A stretch of 64,000 bases of DNA from Paenibacillus sp. W2I17. Lineage in GTDB: Bacteria; Bacillota; Bacilli; Paenibacillales; Paenibacillaceae. Where the stretch lies: NCBI RefSeq assembly GCF_030815985.1, contig NZ_JAUSXM010000001.1, positions 5,518,001 through 5,582,000 of the forward strand, written 5' to 3'. Within the stretch, counting starts at the first letter, position 1; the number at the start of each line of letters is the position of its first letter. This document shows, one piece after another, positions 9,451-17,931 of the stretch. The translations under genes and the position numbers were made by a program. The notes beneath the pieces are model-generated. The model saw only the letters and a program-made list of their open reading frames with translations, was not told where the DNA came from and searched no databases.

Positions 9451-10125
9451 TCATATCGATTCAATCGAGTACATATCGTCCTGTATACGCAGACTACCGG
9501 GCTGCCCAGTTTCAACTTTTACCTCCGTGGCAAATACACCAGGCATACGCCCGTCTGGGAACCAAGGCTTCTGTTTATCAATGACAATAAACATGCCTTC
9601 TGCATCACCCGTGGGGGAGAATTGTTTTCCGTCTCCGGCAAATGGTTCAAGTTGATAATGCTTATTCAATGTGTTCATTGTCTCAGGAACATCATCGACG
9701 GGCAGACCGATTTCACTAATACATAACAGATGCTTCACTTCAAAAGCTTCATCGACTGCGTTATCGAGTGAATGGTGAGCGATAAATTCCATCAAGTTGC
9801 CGCTTGGATCATAAAAATAGAAGGCTGTTGCATCCCAGTAGGGGAAATAAAATTCATCCTGTCCATCTTTGGAGAGCAATGGAATGTTACGGTCTTGAGC
9901 CCACCTTTTTGCATCAGCAAGTTTATTCGTTGGAATCGTAAACGCTACATGATAGTAGGGCTTCTCTTGTTCTGGCGCCTTCTTGAAAGATAGGACTGAG
10001 TTCCCCGCACGGAATGAAACGCATGTTGCATTATCCTCCACAAGATTCAATTCCAGTAGTGTACCGTAATACTCTTTTATGGCCTCGACCTGATGTGTCA
10101 ATAAACCAACTTCTCTTATTTTCAT
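9451..10125 (-). CDS. VOC superfamily protein with two glyoxalase-like modules
   Basis: A 224-residue protein of two vicinal-oxygen-chelate modules, about residues 1-120 and 130-215. The first ends in the metal-ligand-like FYDPSGNLMEF segment; the second is less conserved and has WFPDGRMPGVFAT instead. The family covers glyoxalases, dioxygenases and antibiotic-binding proteins, and the reaction here cannot be read from sequence. AAAAGGAGG stands before the ATG. It follows the LysR gene by 21 bases on the same strand, so the two are probably co-transcribed and function in one response. Confidence 0.85.
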   Translation of the reverse strand: MKIREVGLLTHQVEAIKEYYGTLLELNLVEDNATCVSFRAGNSVLSFKKAPEQEKPYYHVAFTIPTNKLADAKRWAQDRNIPLLSKDGQDEFYFPYWDATAFYFYDPSGNLMEFIAHHSLDNAVDEAFEVKHLLCISEIGLPVDDVPETMNTLNKHYQLEPFAGDGKQFSPTGDAEGMFIVIDKQKPWFPDGRMPGVFATEVKVETGQPGSLRIQDDMYSIESI

Positions 10126-10146
10126 TTCAAAATCCTCCTTTTAATC

Positions 10147-11028
10147 TCACCTTTGATTGAAATACTCGATTGTTTTCTCAATAAATGCCTTGGCCGATTG
10201 CGTCAGGTAACGGTCGGACCGATGGATGATCTCAAAGTGCCGGTATGGCGGATCGTCTGTAATTCGGATGCAACGTAGCGTAGGCTCATTCATGGCTTTG
10301 ATCAGAGGATAAGGCAGCAGTGTTCCTCCGACGTTGGCTTTGACCAGGCTAATGATGGAGGTTGCAGAACTGGTCTCCATGATGGTATTTAAGGTGAATC
10401 CATATTTACGGCAATAGCCGTCAACCAATTCTCTTCCTGTGAATCCTTCGGGAAACATCACCGTTTGGATATCACGTAGCTCCTGAATTTCAATTGTGCT
10501 TCGTTCAGCCCAATCATGATTCTCGGAAACGACGAGTACATATTCTTCACTGCACAAAGGAATGCGTACAAGCCGTCTATCAGGGGCAGACGTGATCTCG
10601 ATGCCGATGTCGACTTCATTTTCCAACACTTGATTTACGACATAGATCGAAGAGATAACCTTCAATTGCACCTTGGGGAATCGGGCATGAAAATCAACGA
10701 GCAGCGGAGTGATACGGTAATCCAAATCGGATGGAAGAACACCAATAATCAATCGTCCCCGCTGATCATTCCGAAATTCAGCCAACGCATCTTGGGTATT
10801 CTGTAGATGCCGGATCATCTGTACACAGTGCTCCAGAAACAGAGTGCCTGCCTGGGTCATCACAATTTTTTTGCCGACACGGTCAAACAAAGGAACACCA
10901 AGTTCATCCTCCAACCCACGTATCTGTTGACTCAACGTAGGTTGAGATATGCCAAGTTTCTCAGCTGCCCGTGTAAAATGAAGCTCCTCACACACTGTAA
11001 TAAAGTTTTCCATTTGACGAATCTCCAT
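10147..11028 (-). CDS. LysR family transcriptional regulator
   Basis: A 293-residue LysR-type regulator: winged helix at residues 1-60 (MEIRQMENFITVCEELHF, then SQPTLSQQIRGLEDELG) and a periplasmic-binding-like effector domain from about residue 90. I take the ATG at 11028 because AGAGGTGA sits just upstream; the more distal ATG at 11046 overlaps that site. It is divergent from the NimT/CynX-like MFS gene and upstream of a VOC gene, so it likely regulates both in response to a small ligand. A 15-bp palindrome lies in the shared promoter region. Confidence 0.92.
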   Translation of the reverse strand: MEIRQMENFITVCEELHFTRAAEKLGISQPTLSQQIRGLEDELGVPLFDRVGKKIVMTQAGTLFLEHCVQMIRHLQNTQDALAEFRNDQRGRLIIGVLPSDLDYRITPLLVDFHARFPKVQLKVISSIYVVNQVLENEVDIGIEITSAPDRRLVRIPLCSEEYVLVVSENHDWAERSTIEIQELRDIQTVMFPEGFTGRELVDGYCRKYGFTLNTIMETSSATSIISLVKANVGGTLLPYPLIKAMNEPTLRCIRITDDPPYRHFEIIHRSDRYLTQSAKAFIEKTIEYFNQR

Positions 11029-11071
11029 GAATTCACCTCTAATCATTGGTTTTAATAATCATTTTAATAGA

Positions 11072-11099
11072 AACAATAGTATTGTTCAATCATTATAAT
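11072..11099 (+). promoter_or_regulatory. Palindrome and -10 box in LysR/MFS divergent region
   Basis: AACAATA-G-TATTGTT (11072-11086) is a perfect 15-bp palindrome, followed by TATAAT at 11094-11099 reading toward the MFS gene. It overlaps the expected -35 position. It is a candidate LysR operator, though the classic T-N11-A form is not clear. Confidence 0.5.
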
Positions 11100-11196
11100 G
11101 AATCTATACTTAATCGTGCAACACCCGAAGATCTTGTCATTAACAAATGGGATCTTTGGTGAAGGCAACGATACTACTACCATGAGGTGATCCATA

Positions 11197-12378
11197 ATGA
11201 AACTTTTTTATATTGTATTGGCGCTTATTCTGGCTTCACTGAACTTAAGACCACCAATTACTTCCATTTCTCCTCTGATGAGTACCATACAGAATGATCT
11301 GGGTTTGAGTGGCATGACCGCCAGTCTGTTAACTACACTACCGGTATTATGTATGGGCATATTCGCTCCATTCTCTGTAAGACTAAGTAGAAGGTGGGGG
11401 AACGAAGGTGCCATTGTGCTGGCTTTAATCCTTATTGGGATAGGTACAGGATTACGATTGTTCGTAGGCGCAACTCCGTTGATGATGTTCACTTCTTTTC
11501 TGTCAGGTGTAGGGATTGCATTGGCAGGGCCGCTGTTGTCCAGCTTCATTAAGCAGTATTTCCCTAACCGAGTGGCAGCCATGGTCGGCATCTACTCTAC
11601 AGCAATGGTGATGGGGGCCAGCATTAGTGTGGGATTATCGGTTCCGCTTCAGCATACGTTGGGGGGATCTTGGAGAGGTTCTTTGGCTACATGGGCATTA
11701 CTCGCTGCCATTGCATTGCCGATCTGGTTAAAATTAGCTTGGTCTGCGCGTACAGAGCGACAATCCGGACAAACCTCGGCTGTCATTCATGCACCACTTC
11801 CGGTGAAGAACAGGCGTGCATGGGTGCTGACACTGTTCTTCGGACTGATGGCCGCGATCTTCTATTCATTAACCGCCTGGCTTGCGCCAGCCATTCAAAG
11901 CCATGGATATAGCCAAGAGACTGCTGGCAACATCCAAACGTTATTTACATTGATATCACTGCCCTCAACGTTATTCATTCCCATGCTTGTACACCGATAC
12001 CAAAGACGTGTCTTCTGGCTTGTTGGATGTGCGATGTTGGAGTTAACAGGTGTCCTGATGCTGAATCTCTCTGTCAGTCCGTGGCTCGCGGCGATCCCTC
12101 TCGGTATTGGTGCAGGTGGACTGTTCCCGATTGCACTCATGTTGCCGATTGATGAGACAAACAATGCTCAGGAAGCTAGCAGCTGGTCGGCTATGACTCA
12201 ATCTGGTGGCTACATTCTTGGAGCACTTGGGCCGCTGGCGATTGGTTGGCTCCGCGATCTAACAGGCAGCTTCGTGCAAGCATTTTATGGTTTGGCTATC
12301 ATCATCGTGTTGCAGATTATCGTTCAATTGGCTATTGGCAATAAAAGAAGTTTAAAAATTAGCCAGGAGCAGAGCTAA
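11197..12378 (+). CDS. MFS transporter, CynX/NimT family
   Basis: A 393-residue inner-membrane permease with about 12 hydrophobic helices. The opening LASLNLRPPITSISPLM and the SGVGIALAGPLLSSFIKQYF stretch are typical of the CynX/NimT (YycB) group, which moves cyanate, 2-nitroimidazole and similar small solutes. GAGGTGATCC precedes the ATG. It is divergent from a LysR gene, which is the usual arrangement for this family's regulator. The substrate here is not known. Convergent with the WYL regulator gene, 38 bases apart. Confidence 0.88.
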   Translation: MKLFYIVLALILASLNLRPPITSISPLMSTIQNDLGLSGMTASLLTTLPVLCMGIFAPFSVRLSRRWGNEGAIVLALILIGIGTGLRLFVGATPLMMFTSFLSGVGIALAGPLLSSFIKQYFPNRVAAMVGIYSTAMVMGASISVGLSVPLQHTLGGSWRGSLATWALLAAIALPIWLKLAWSARTERQSGQTSAVIHAPLPVKNRRAWVLTLFFGLMAAIFYSLTAWLAPAIQSHGYSQETAGNIQTLFTLISLPSTLFIPMLVHRYQRRVFWLVGCAMLELTGVLMLNLSVSPWLAAIPLGIGAGGLFPIALMLPIDETNNAQEASSWSAMTQSGGYILGALGPLAIGWLRDLTGSFVQAFYGLAIIIVLQIIVQLAIGNKRSLKISQEQS

Positions 12379-12416
12379 AAGGCATGTAAAGTAAAATGGA
12401 TATAGAAATATGATCT

Positions 12417-13385
12417 TTATACATGATCCAACAAGTCCAGGTAGTACTGCCTTAATGCTTTCTGTAAGATGACGGGCTCCATAATCTTAATCGATTTACC
12501 ATAGCCTGCAAGATATCTCACTATGAAATCAAGCTCGTGAGGTTCATACGAACCGACAAGATACATGTGTCCCATCTTCTCGATGATCTGCATAGATGGA
12601 AAATGTTCTTGCTGGAATAGCTCCATCCCGGCTTCATCAATCAGGCATTTGAATGGAATTGCTTGTTCCGATGGTTTCCATAGAGATTGGGCATCCTGTG
12701 AATAGAGTTCCTTTACATGAGTTAAAGGTTCAATCTCTGTTGTTTCGGCTGAAATGATGCGGTCGCAGCGGAATACACGATAAGCTTGTTTATGCAGATC
12801 ATAGGCCTGGCAATACCAATAGCCTTTCCTGGCATAGAGCGCGATGGGTTGAATGGTGCGGATATTGGTGTGTGCAGAAGATGGCCTTTGATCAGAGGAT
12901 CTACGCTGATTAGCGTACGTAATCTGGATCACTATATTCTGAACAGCAGCCATCAACAGAAATTCCAAATGTGCACTATCGCGGATCTGCTCCGTATGTT
13001 GGAAGTAAACCCGGTGTTGGATGTTCTCAATATCCTGTCGTTGCTTGTCGGATAACGCGCTCATAAATTTCTCATGAATGGTACGGAAAGAGACTTGAAA
13101 GGGTAAGCTGGAGAAGCTGCGGAGAGCCTGCATCGCAACATAAAGGGCATGAAGCTCACCCGTATTAAACGAAATGGGAGGCAGTTGCATCTGTTGCAGC
13201 AGTCGATATCCGCCGTAGCGTCCATATTCGACATAGATGGGCGCACCTAACTCTTCCAATGAAGTGATATCTCTTAACGCAGTTCGTTTGGAGATCTGGA
13301 ACTCCTGCATGAGATCTTGCAGAGTGAACTGTTGTTTTTGATTAATAAAGCGCAGCATCTGGTTCATACGTTCTGATTTTTTCAT
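12417..13385 (-). CDS. DeoR/YafY-type regulator with WYL domain
   Basis: A 322-residue regulator. An N-terminal HTH_11 winged helix (residues about 5-60, ending GGYRLL) is followed by a WYL domain with the GYWYCQAYDL segment and RVFRCDRI, then a C-terminal WCX-like extension. WYL domains bind small ligands or nucleic acid and switch the attached HTH. I start at the ATG at 13385, with GAGGG about 8 bases upstream; an ATG-led extension further upstream would read through the promoter and is rejected. The divergent PhnB-like gene at 13473 is the obvious target. Confidence 0.88.
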   Translation of the reverse strand: MKKSERMNQMLRFINQKQQFTLQDLMQEFQISKRTALRDITSLEELGAPIYVEYGRYGGYRLLQQMQLPPISFNTGELHALYVAMQALRSFSSLPFQVSFRTIHEKFMSALSDKQRQDIENIQHRVYFQHTEQIRDSAHLEFLLMAAVQNIVIQITYANQRRSSDQRPSSAHTNIRTIQPIALYARKGYWYCQAYDLHKQAYRVFRCDRIISAETTEIEPLTHVKELYSQDAQSLWKPSEQAIPFKCLIDEAGMELFQQEHFPSMQIIEKMGHMYLVGSYEPHELDFIVRYLAGYGKSIKIMEPVILQKALRQYYLDLLDHV

Positions 13386-13401
13386 ATCAAACCCTCTTAA
13401 T

Positions 13402-13420
13402 GGTGCCATGGATTGGCACC
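13402..13420 (+). promoter_or_regulatory. Inverted repeat, candidate WYL-regulator operator
   Basis: GGTGCCA-N5-TGGCACC is a perfect 7-5-7 inverted repeat. It overlaps a possible -35 (TTGGCA, 13413-13418) with a weak -10 (GATAAG, 13436-13441) 17 bases on, reading toward the VOC gene. This position fits repression. Confidence 0.6.
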
Positions 13421-13472
13421 TTTCGTTGTTATAGTGATAAGTGTAATCCAATAGGAACAAGGAGGCAATATA

Positions 13473-13916
13473 ATGAATTTTGAAGTGATACCATTTTTGT
13501 CGATGAACGGGGATGCGGCGGCAGCCATTGCTTTTTATGAGGAGTTTCTGGGCGCCAAGGTGATATTCAAGAAAAGTTATAAAGAGATGAAGGAGATGAA
13601 CCCGGGCTTCGAGTACCCTGCCGGTCAAGATGAGTATATTACACATTCGGTGCTGGAGATTGGGGTTAACAAAGTCATGATTGCGGAAGAAGCAATGGAT
13701 ACGGAGAGAGCATGGCAGCTGGGGAACAGCACGTCACTATGTATTCAATCCAAGGATAAAAATACAATCGATCAACTGTATCATTCTCTGATGCAACATG
13801 AGGGTGTGAAGGTACTGGTACCGTATGAACAAAATGAATTCAGCCCAGGATACGGCATTGTACGGGATCCATTCGGCATTGCGATTCAGCTATGTGTAAC
13901 TGTGCACGATTTTTAA
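13473..13916 (+). CDS. PhnB-like VOC family protein
   Basis: A 147-residue protein of the PhnB/YjdN glyoxalase-like group: the VIPFLSMNGDAAAAIAFYEE start and the PGYGIVRDPFGIAIQL ending are characteristic. The family has the glyoxalase fold but usually no known enzyme activity. CAAGGAGG precedes the ATG at good spacing. Single-gene unit divergent from the WYL regulator and closed by the terminator at 13981. Confidence 0.88.
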   Translation: MNFEVIPFLSMNGDAAAAIAFYEEFLGAKVIFKKSYKEMKEMNPGFEYPAGQDEYITHSVLEIGVNKVMIAEEAMDTERAWQLGNSTSLCIQSKDKNTIDQLYHSLMQHEGVKVLVPYEQNEFSPGYGIVRDPFGIAIQLCVTVHDF

Positions 13917-13980
13917 AATGAGTTCAGGCCCCCGGTTAAGCACTCGGTATGTAAACCTGTAACTAACTTAAAAACATCAA

Positions 13981-14019
13981 AAAAGAAGAGCCATGGATAT
14001 CATGCGCTCTTCTTTTTTT
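13981..14019 (+). terminator. Intrinsic terminator after PhnB-like gene
   Basis: AAAGAAGAGC pairs with GCTCTTCTTT and is followed by a run of T (to 14019). Confidence 0.88.
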
Positions 14020-14143
14020 GGTTTCTATACAAGGTTGTTCGAGCAACCGATGGTTATAGCGGACCTCTTTTCGTGTAAATCATATAGGTACGGATGTCGC
14101 TGTGTACAAGCAAGTTCAATGGATAAAGGAAAGAAGGGATAAC

Positions 14144-14668
14144 ATGATTACGAGAGGAATTGACCATATTGGAATAACTGTACCGGATATGGAGCAGGCG
14201 ACACTATTTCTACAACAGGCGTTTGGAGCTCAACTTGCCTATGACCATATAACGCCGGATGATCCCCCACAGGAAGGACCCGAGGTAGAGCGTAAATTAG
14301 GACTGCGTTCAGGAGCAAAGGTTATTCATATTCGGATGTTATCGCTTGGGGAGAGCGCCAGTATAGAGCTATTTCAGTACACGAATACAGCACAATCTGA
14401 GCCAGTTAGGGCATCGGATTACGGATTGCAGCATATGGCATTGTATGTGGACGATATGCAAGAAGCTGCACGACACTTCAAAGAAGCGGGCGGGGTGTTA
14501 CTAACAGAGCCTGGGGCGTTGTCCGGTCATATTGAAGGCGGGGAAGGCAATCAGTTTGTGTATGGAAGAGCACCTTGGGGGATGCTGATCGAGCTGATCT
14601 CCTACCCTGCGGGCATCCAGTATCCGAATCACAGTGAAGCGAAGCGCTGGACACCACGAAAAAAATAA
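14144..14668 (+). CDS. VOC family protein (glyoxalase/methylmalonyl-CoA epimerase-like)
   Basis: A 174-residue single-chain VOC protein. GIDHIGITVPDMEQA at the N-terminus and GLQHMALYVDDMQEA in the middle mark the two beta-alpha-beta-beta-beta halves, and GMLIELISYP carries the expected C-terminal glutamate ligand. These His/Glu positions suggest a real metal site. I start at the ATG at 14144 (AGAAGGGA upstream) rather than the upstream start at 14102. Third VOC protein within 5 kb, but with its own terminator, so it is an independent unit. Confidence 0.87.
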   Translation: MITRGIDHIGITVPDMEQATLFLQQAFGAQLAYDHITPDDPPQEGPEVERKLGLRSGAKVIHIRMLSLGESASIELFQYTNTAQSEPVRASDYGLQHMALYVDDMQEAARHFKEAGGVLLTEPGALSGHIEGGEGNQFVYGRAPWGMLIELISYPAGIQYPNHSEAKRWTPRKK

Positions 14669-14688
14669 TAAAGATGAGACTGGATAAG

Positions 14689-14724
14689 AAACAGGACGAC
14701 GCACGACAAATCGTTCTGTTTTTC
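14689..14724 (+). terminator. Intrinsic terminator after VOC gene
   Basis: AAACAGGACGA (14689-14699) pairs with TCGTTCTGTTT (14711-14721) with one G-U pair, followed by TTTCTT. Confidence 0.8.
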
Positions 14725-15115
14725 TTGTATATAGGGGCTAAACGGTTACTAAAAAAACAGAAATTATGTTACAAATACGTTACAAATACAGAAGTGTATA
14801 CTGGTTTGCCTTATGTTACGATACGTACAAGTAGATACAGAGATATTTTACGGATAAGATAAGCTATAACGTCTCTTTTCTGGATGATGAACATACTCCG
14901 AAAGTATGTTGACGGATGCCTTTTATCCAGGATATTGAAGAAACATTGAAACGAAGATTTTCTTAAAAAAATAAATGACAACAGATGATCCAAAATGCTG
15001 CAAATCGGGTATCAATAGTAGAGCCATCTAGAACCTGATGGATACATATGTTGTTATGATCGTTTTTTTGCTAGTTAAAGCTGTCTATTATGGAATGAAC
15101 TGTGGGGGTTATCAT
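14725..15115. other. Intergenic stretch with tandem 11-bp repeat
   Basis: No convincing gene. GTTACAAATAC occurs twice in direct tandem at 14768-14778 and 14779-14789. Short open frames here lack ribosome binding sites. It must hold the promoter of the chemoreceptor gene, but I could not pick a clear sigma-A or sigma-D box. Confidence 0.5.
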
Positions 15116-16036
15116 GTGTCTATATTAGATATGGAAAAGAAAGATGTTGTCACCGATGCAATGGTCATCAAGGCGATGGAGAAAAGTCTTGCTATCATTC
15201 GATTTGATCTGGATCGCCGGGTAACCTACGTGAATGAAGTCTTTGCCCAGACGATGGGATATACGGTAGATGAGATGTACGGCATGAAACATCAGCAACT
15301 ATGCTTCGGTCAATTTGCAAATACCCCGGACTATGATGCTTTTTGGAATAGCATATTTAATGGTGTCAGCTTCCAGGACAAGGTTGAACGCAAGGATGCA
15401 AAGGGGAATTCCGTATGGCTTGAGGCGACATATATGCCGGTGTACGATGAGACGAATCAGAAGATACTGGGTGTCTCCAAAATCGCCACCAACATTACCA
15501 ACCGTCAGAACAACATTTCGGTCGTAGTGAATGAGCTGAAAACGATGTCTCATGAACTAAATGGGCAGGCAGATGTAGGCATTGAACGCAGTCAGGAATT
15601 GATGTCAAGTATCTCCTATATTTCTGAGGTGTCCACTTCTAACCGTGCAACGTTGACTCATTTGCAGGAACAAGCCGGATCGATTCAGGGGGTGGTACGA
15701 ACGATACGCGAGATTTCGTCTCAGACGCAACTGCTCGCGTTGAATGCTGCCATTGAGGCTGCACATGCAGGAGAATACGGACGAGGATTCGATATCGTGG
15801 CCAAGGAAGTTAAGAAACTATCCGCAATGGTGGAGAGTTCGATTAATGAGATTCGAGATAGCGTGACTGGAATAACCAAGGAAATTGGTAATATTACAGG
15901 CGGTACCAAAAAAGTAGAAGAATATGTGGAGCAGAGCCAGAAGCAGATTGAGATCGCATTGAATGATTTTACAGCAATTGCTGCTTCAGCTCACTTGTTG
16001 GATGCCAAAGCGGAGCATGTAACAAGAATCGTATAA
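15116..16036 (+). CDS. Soluble PAS-domain methyl-accepting chemotaxis protein
   Basis: A cytosolic chemoreceptor of 306 residues: a PAS sensor (about residues 10-130, IIRFDLDRRVTYVNEVFAQ then WLEATYMPVYDE) joined to a short MCP signalling hairpin with the canonical tip (LLALNAAIEAA, GEYGRGFDIVAKEVKKL). It has no membrane segment or HAMP domain if it starts at the GTG at 15116, which has GGGGG about 8 bases upstream. A longer frame from 15038 would add a hydrophobic-looking segment but has no ribosome binding site. The short signalling domain resembles soluble receptors such as B. subtilis YfmS. It would act on CheA, but no che genes are nearby. Confidence 0.88.
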   Translation: MSILDMEKKDVVTDAMVIKAMEKSLAIIRFDLDRRVTYVNEVFAQTMGYTVDEMYGMKHQQLCFGQFANTPDYDAFWNSIFNGVSFQDKVERKDAKGNSVWLEATYMPVYDETNQKILGVSKIATNITNRQNNISVVVNELKTMSHELNGQADVGIERSQELMSSISYISEVSTSNRATLTHLQEQAGSIQGVVRTIREISSQTQLLALNAAIEAAHAGEYGRGFDIVAKEVKKLSAMVESSINEIRDSVTGITKEIGNITGGTKKVEEYVEQSQKQIEIALNDFTAIAASAHLLDAKAEHVTRIV

Positions 16037-16052
16037 CAATATATAGTAATAG

Positions 16053-16081
16053 CGGTTCCTTACACAGGAACCGTTTTTTTT
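16053..16081 (+). terminator. Intrinsic terminator after chemoreceptor gene
   Basis: CGGTTCCT and AGGAACCG pair around a 5-base loop and are followed by eight T. Confidence 0.92.
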
Positions 16082-16184
16082 GTCGTTCAGTACACAAAAA
16101 ACGGGAATTATTGTGATCAAACGGGGACACAATACTTGGGAATACCTGCAGCTTCATCATGCAGAGAAATGTTGGGGTGGGAAC

Positions 16185-17897
16185 ATGTGGTCAAAAATTG
16201 TATCCTACGTACCGGATTGGACTATATGGATTCAGGCATTTTTGGTCCTTATCGTACCAATCGGCATTACAGTAACCATGCGGTGGATCAATGCCGCCAT
16301 TAAGCGTGGAACCTTCTCTCGTTCCAAAAAAACCTCCATATCCTCGAAAGATATTTCTCCTGCTACCGCGGGTCAGGGACAGGGAACCGAAACGGGCCAC
16401 TATGCCAATATTAAAATAACCGGCAAGTACAATACGGATCTGATTAGCGTAAGAGAAAGCTTTGGTCAAAATGCTGATGTGCATATTCGGGAGTTTACCA
16501 TTAGAGGTACCAATACACGGGCAGCTGTCATATATACCGAAGGCCTGGTAGATCAAGACTTAATCGATGATCACCTGATTTCACCGCTAATGTTGGAAGG
16601 CGTTCCAGAGCTTAAGCGGGAGGGTTTCCTCCATCCGGATAATGCGCATTTACTGTCGGCCTACCTACAAAATCAATTACTACCTGTCAGTCTGGTTGAG
16701 GAGACCAAGTCCCTCCAAGAGGTCGCAGTTGGCGTGCTTTTTGGCAAAAATGCACTGTTGGTCGATGGATTGCCGGGGGCGCTGTTAATTGGAGCTCATA
16801 AGATCAAAACACGTGGTGTGAATGAACCGGTGTCAGAGGGGTTGCTCCGTGGCCCCCGAATTGGTTTTACAGAACAGTTAAGTGATAACACAGGTATTTT
16901 ACGTCGGTATGGTAGTGATCAGAGCCTCTTTATTCAGAAGTATGAAGTAGGTTCACGGATCAAAAAAGATTTGGCTGTTGCCTATATTCAGGATATTGCT
17001 GATCCTAATCTCGTGGCGGAAGTCGGAAAGCGAATTGAAGCGATGGATATGGATTCCATGTTGGAATCCGGGTATGTTGAACAGCTCATCGAAGACAATA
17101 CGCTCAGTCCGTTTCAACAAGTGTTGAATACAGAAAGGCCAGACCGGGTGATGGGTGCTTTGCTGGAAGGGCGAGTGGCTATTTTATTGGATGGGACGCC
17201 ATTTGTCTTAATTGTGCCAGTGACTTTCAGCATGTTGCTCCAATCTCCCGAGGATTACTATGAACGATGGATTCCTGGAACATTCCTGCGAATGCTGCGC
17301 TTTATGTCCGCCATGCTGGCCTTGCTAGCTCCTGCGCTCTATATCTCGTTTATCTCGTTCCATCCGGGACTTATCCCAACCAAGCTGGTATTGACGATCA
17401 TTGAAACGCGGACGGGAGTGCCGTTTCCTTCAATTATCGAAGTACTGATCATGGAACTTTCAATTGAGATTCTGAGGGAAGCCGGGATTCGTCTACCTAA
17501 GCCGATTGCACCAGCGATGGGTATCGTTGGAGGTCTGATTATCGGCCAGGCTGCTGTACAGGCCGGGATTATCAGCCAATTCCTGGTCATCGTTGTTGCA
17601 GTTACCGCCATATCCTCCTTTACGATCCCTGTCTATAGTGCCGGCATCACACTGCGAATTCTGCGATTTGCTGCCATGTTTAGCGCGGCTGTACTCGGAT
17701 TGTTTGGCGTGGTTATGTTCTTTCTCCTTATATGTACCCATCTTGCGAGACTCTCGAGCTTTGGCGTACCTTATGTTGCACCGGCCGTTCCTTATCACTT
17801 TGGGGAATGGAAGGATTTCTTTATCCGTGCTCCGCTAAATATGATGAGGAAGCGTCCCGAGATGTCTAGTCCAATAGATAAAGACCGAAAAAAATAA
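16185..17897 (+). CDS. Spore germination protein, GerA/GerKA family
   Basis: A-subunit of a nutrient germinant receptor in the inner membrane of the spore. About 570 residues from the ATG at 16185, which has GGGGTGGG upstream; earlier in-frame starts have no site. There is an N-terminal hydrophobic helix (about residues 10-35), an unusually polar linker, a soluble region with the VLFGKNALLVDGLPGALLIG segment, and a membrane region after about residue 400. The extra N-terminal helix makes it longer than the usual 480-530 residues. First gene of the gerA-gerB-gerC operon, 34 bases before gerB. Expected to be made in the forespore under sigma-G; I could not identify that promoter. Confidence 0.93.
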   Translation: MWSKIVSYVPDWTIWIQAFLVLIVPIGITVTMRWINAAIKRGTFSRSKKTSISSKDISPATAGQGQGTETGHYANIKITGKYNTDLISVRESFGQNADVHIREFTIRGTNTRAAVIYTEGLVDQDLIDDHLISPLMLEGVPELKREGFLHPDNAHLLSAYLQNQLLPVSLVEETKSLQEVAVGVLFGKNALLVDGLPGALLIGAHKIKTRGVNEPVSEGLLRGPRIGFTEQLSDNTGILRRYGSDQSLFIQKYEVGSRIKKDLAVAYIQDIADPNLVAEVGKRIEAMDMDSMLESGYVEQLIEDNTLSPFQQVLNTERPDRVMGALLEGRVAILLDGTPFVLIVPVTFSMLLQSPEDYYERWIPGTFLRMLRFMSAMLALLAPALYISFISFHPGLIPTKLVLTIIETRTGVPFPSIIEVLIMELSIEILREAGIRLPKPIAPAMGIVGGLIIGQAAVQAGIISQFLVIVVAVTAISSFTIPVYSAGITLRILRFAAMFSAAVLGLFGVVMFFLLICTHLARLSSFGVPYVAPAVPYHFGEWKDFFIRAPLNMMRKRPEMSSPIDKDRKK

Positions 17898-17931
17898 ATG
17901 AAGTAAATCACGAGGTATGAGGTGGGATGAA

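Noticed and set aside
13386..13646. N-terminal extension of the WYL regulator frame at 12417
   Set aside because: It would read through the operator-like repeat, the divergent promoter and the start of the VOC gene; the ATG at 13385 has its own ribosome binding site and begins the HTH.
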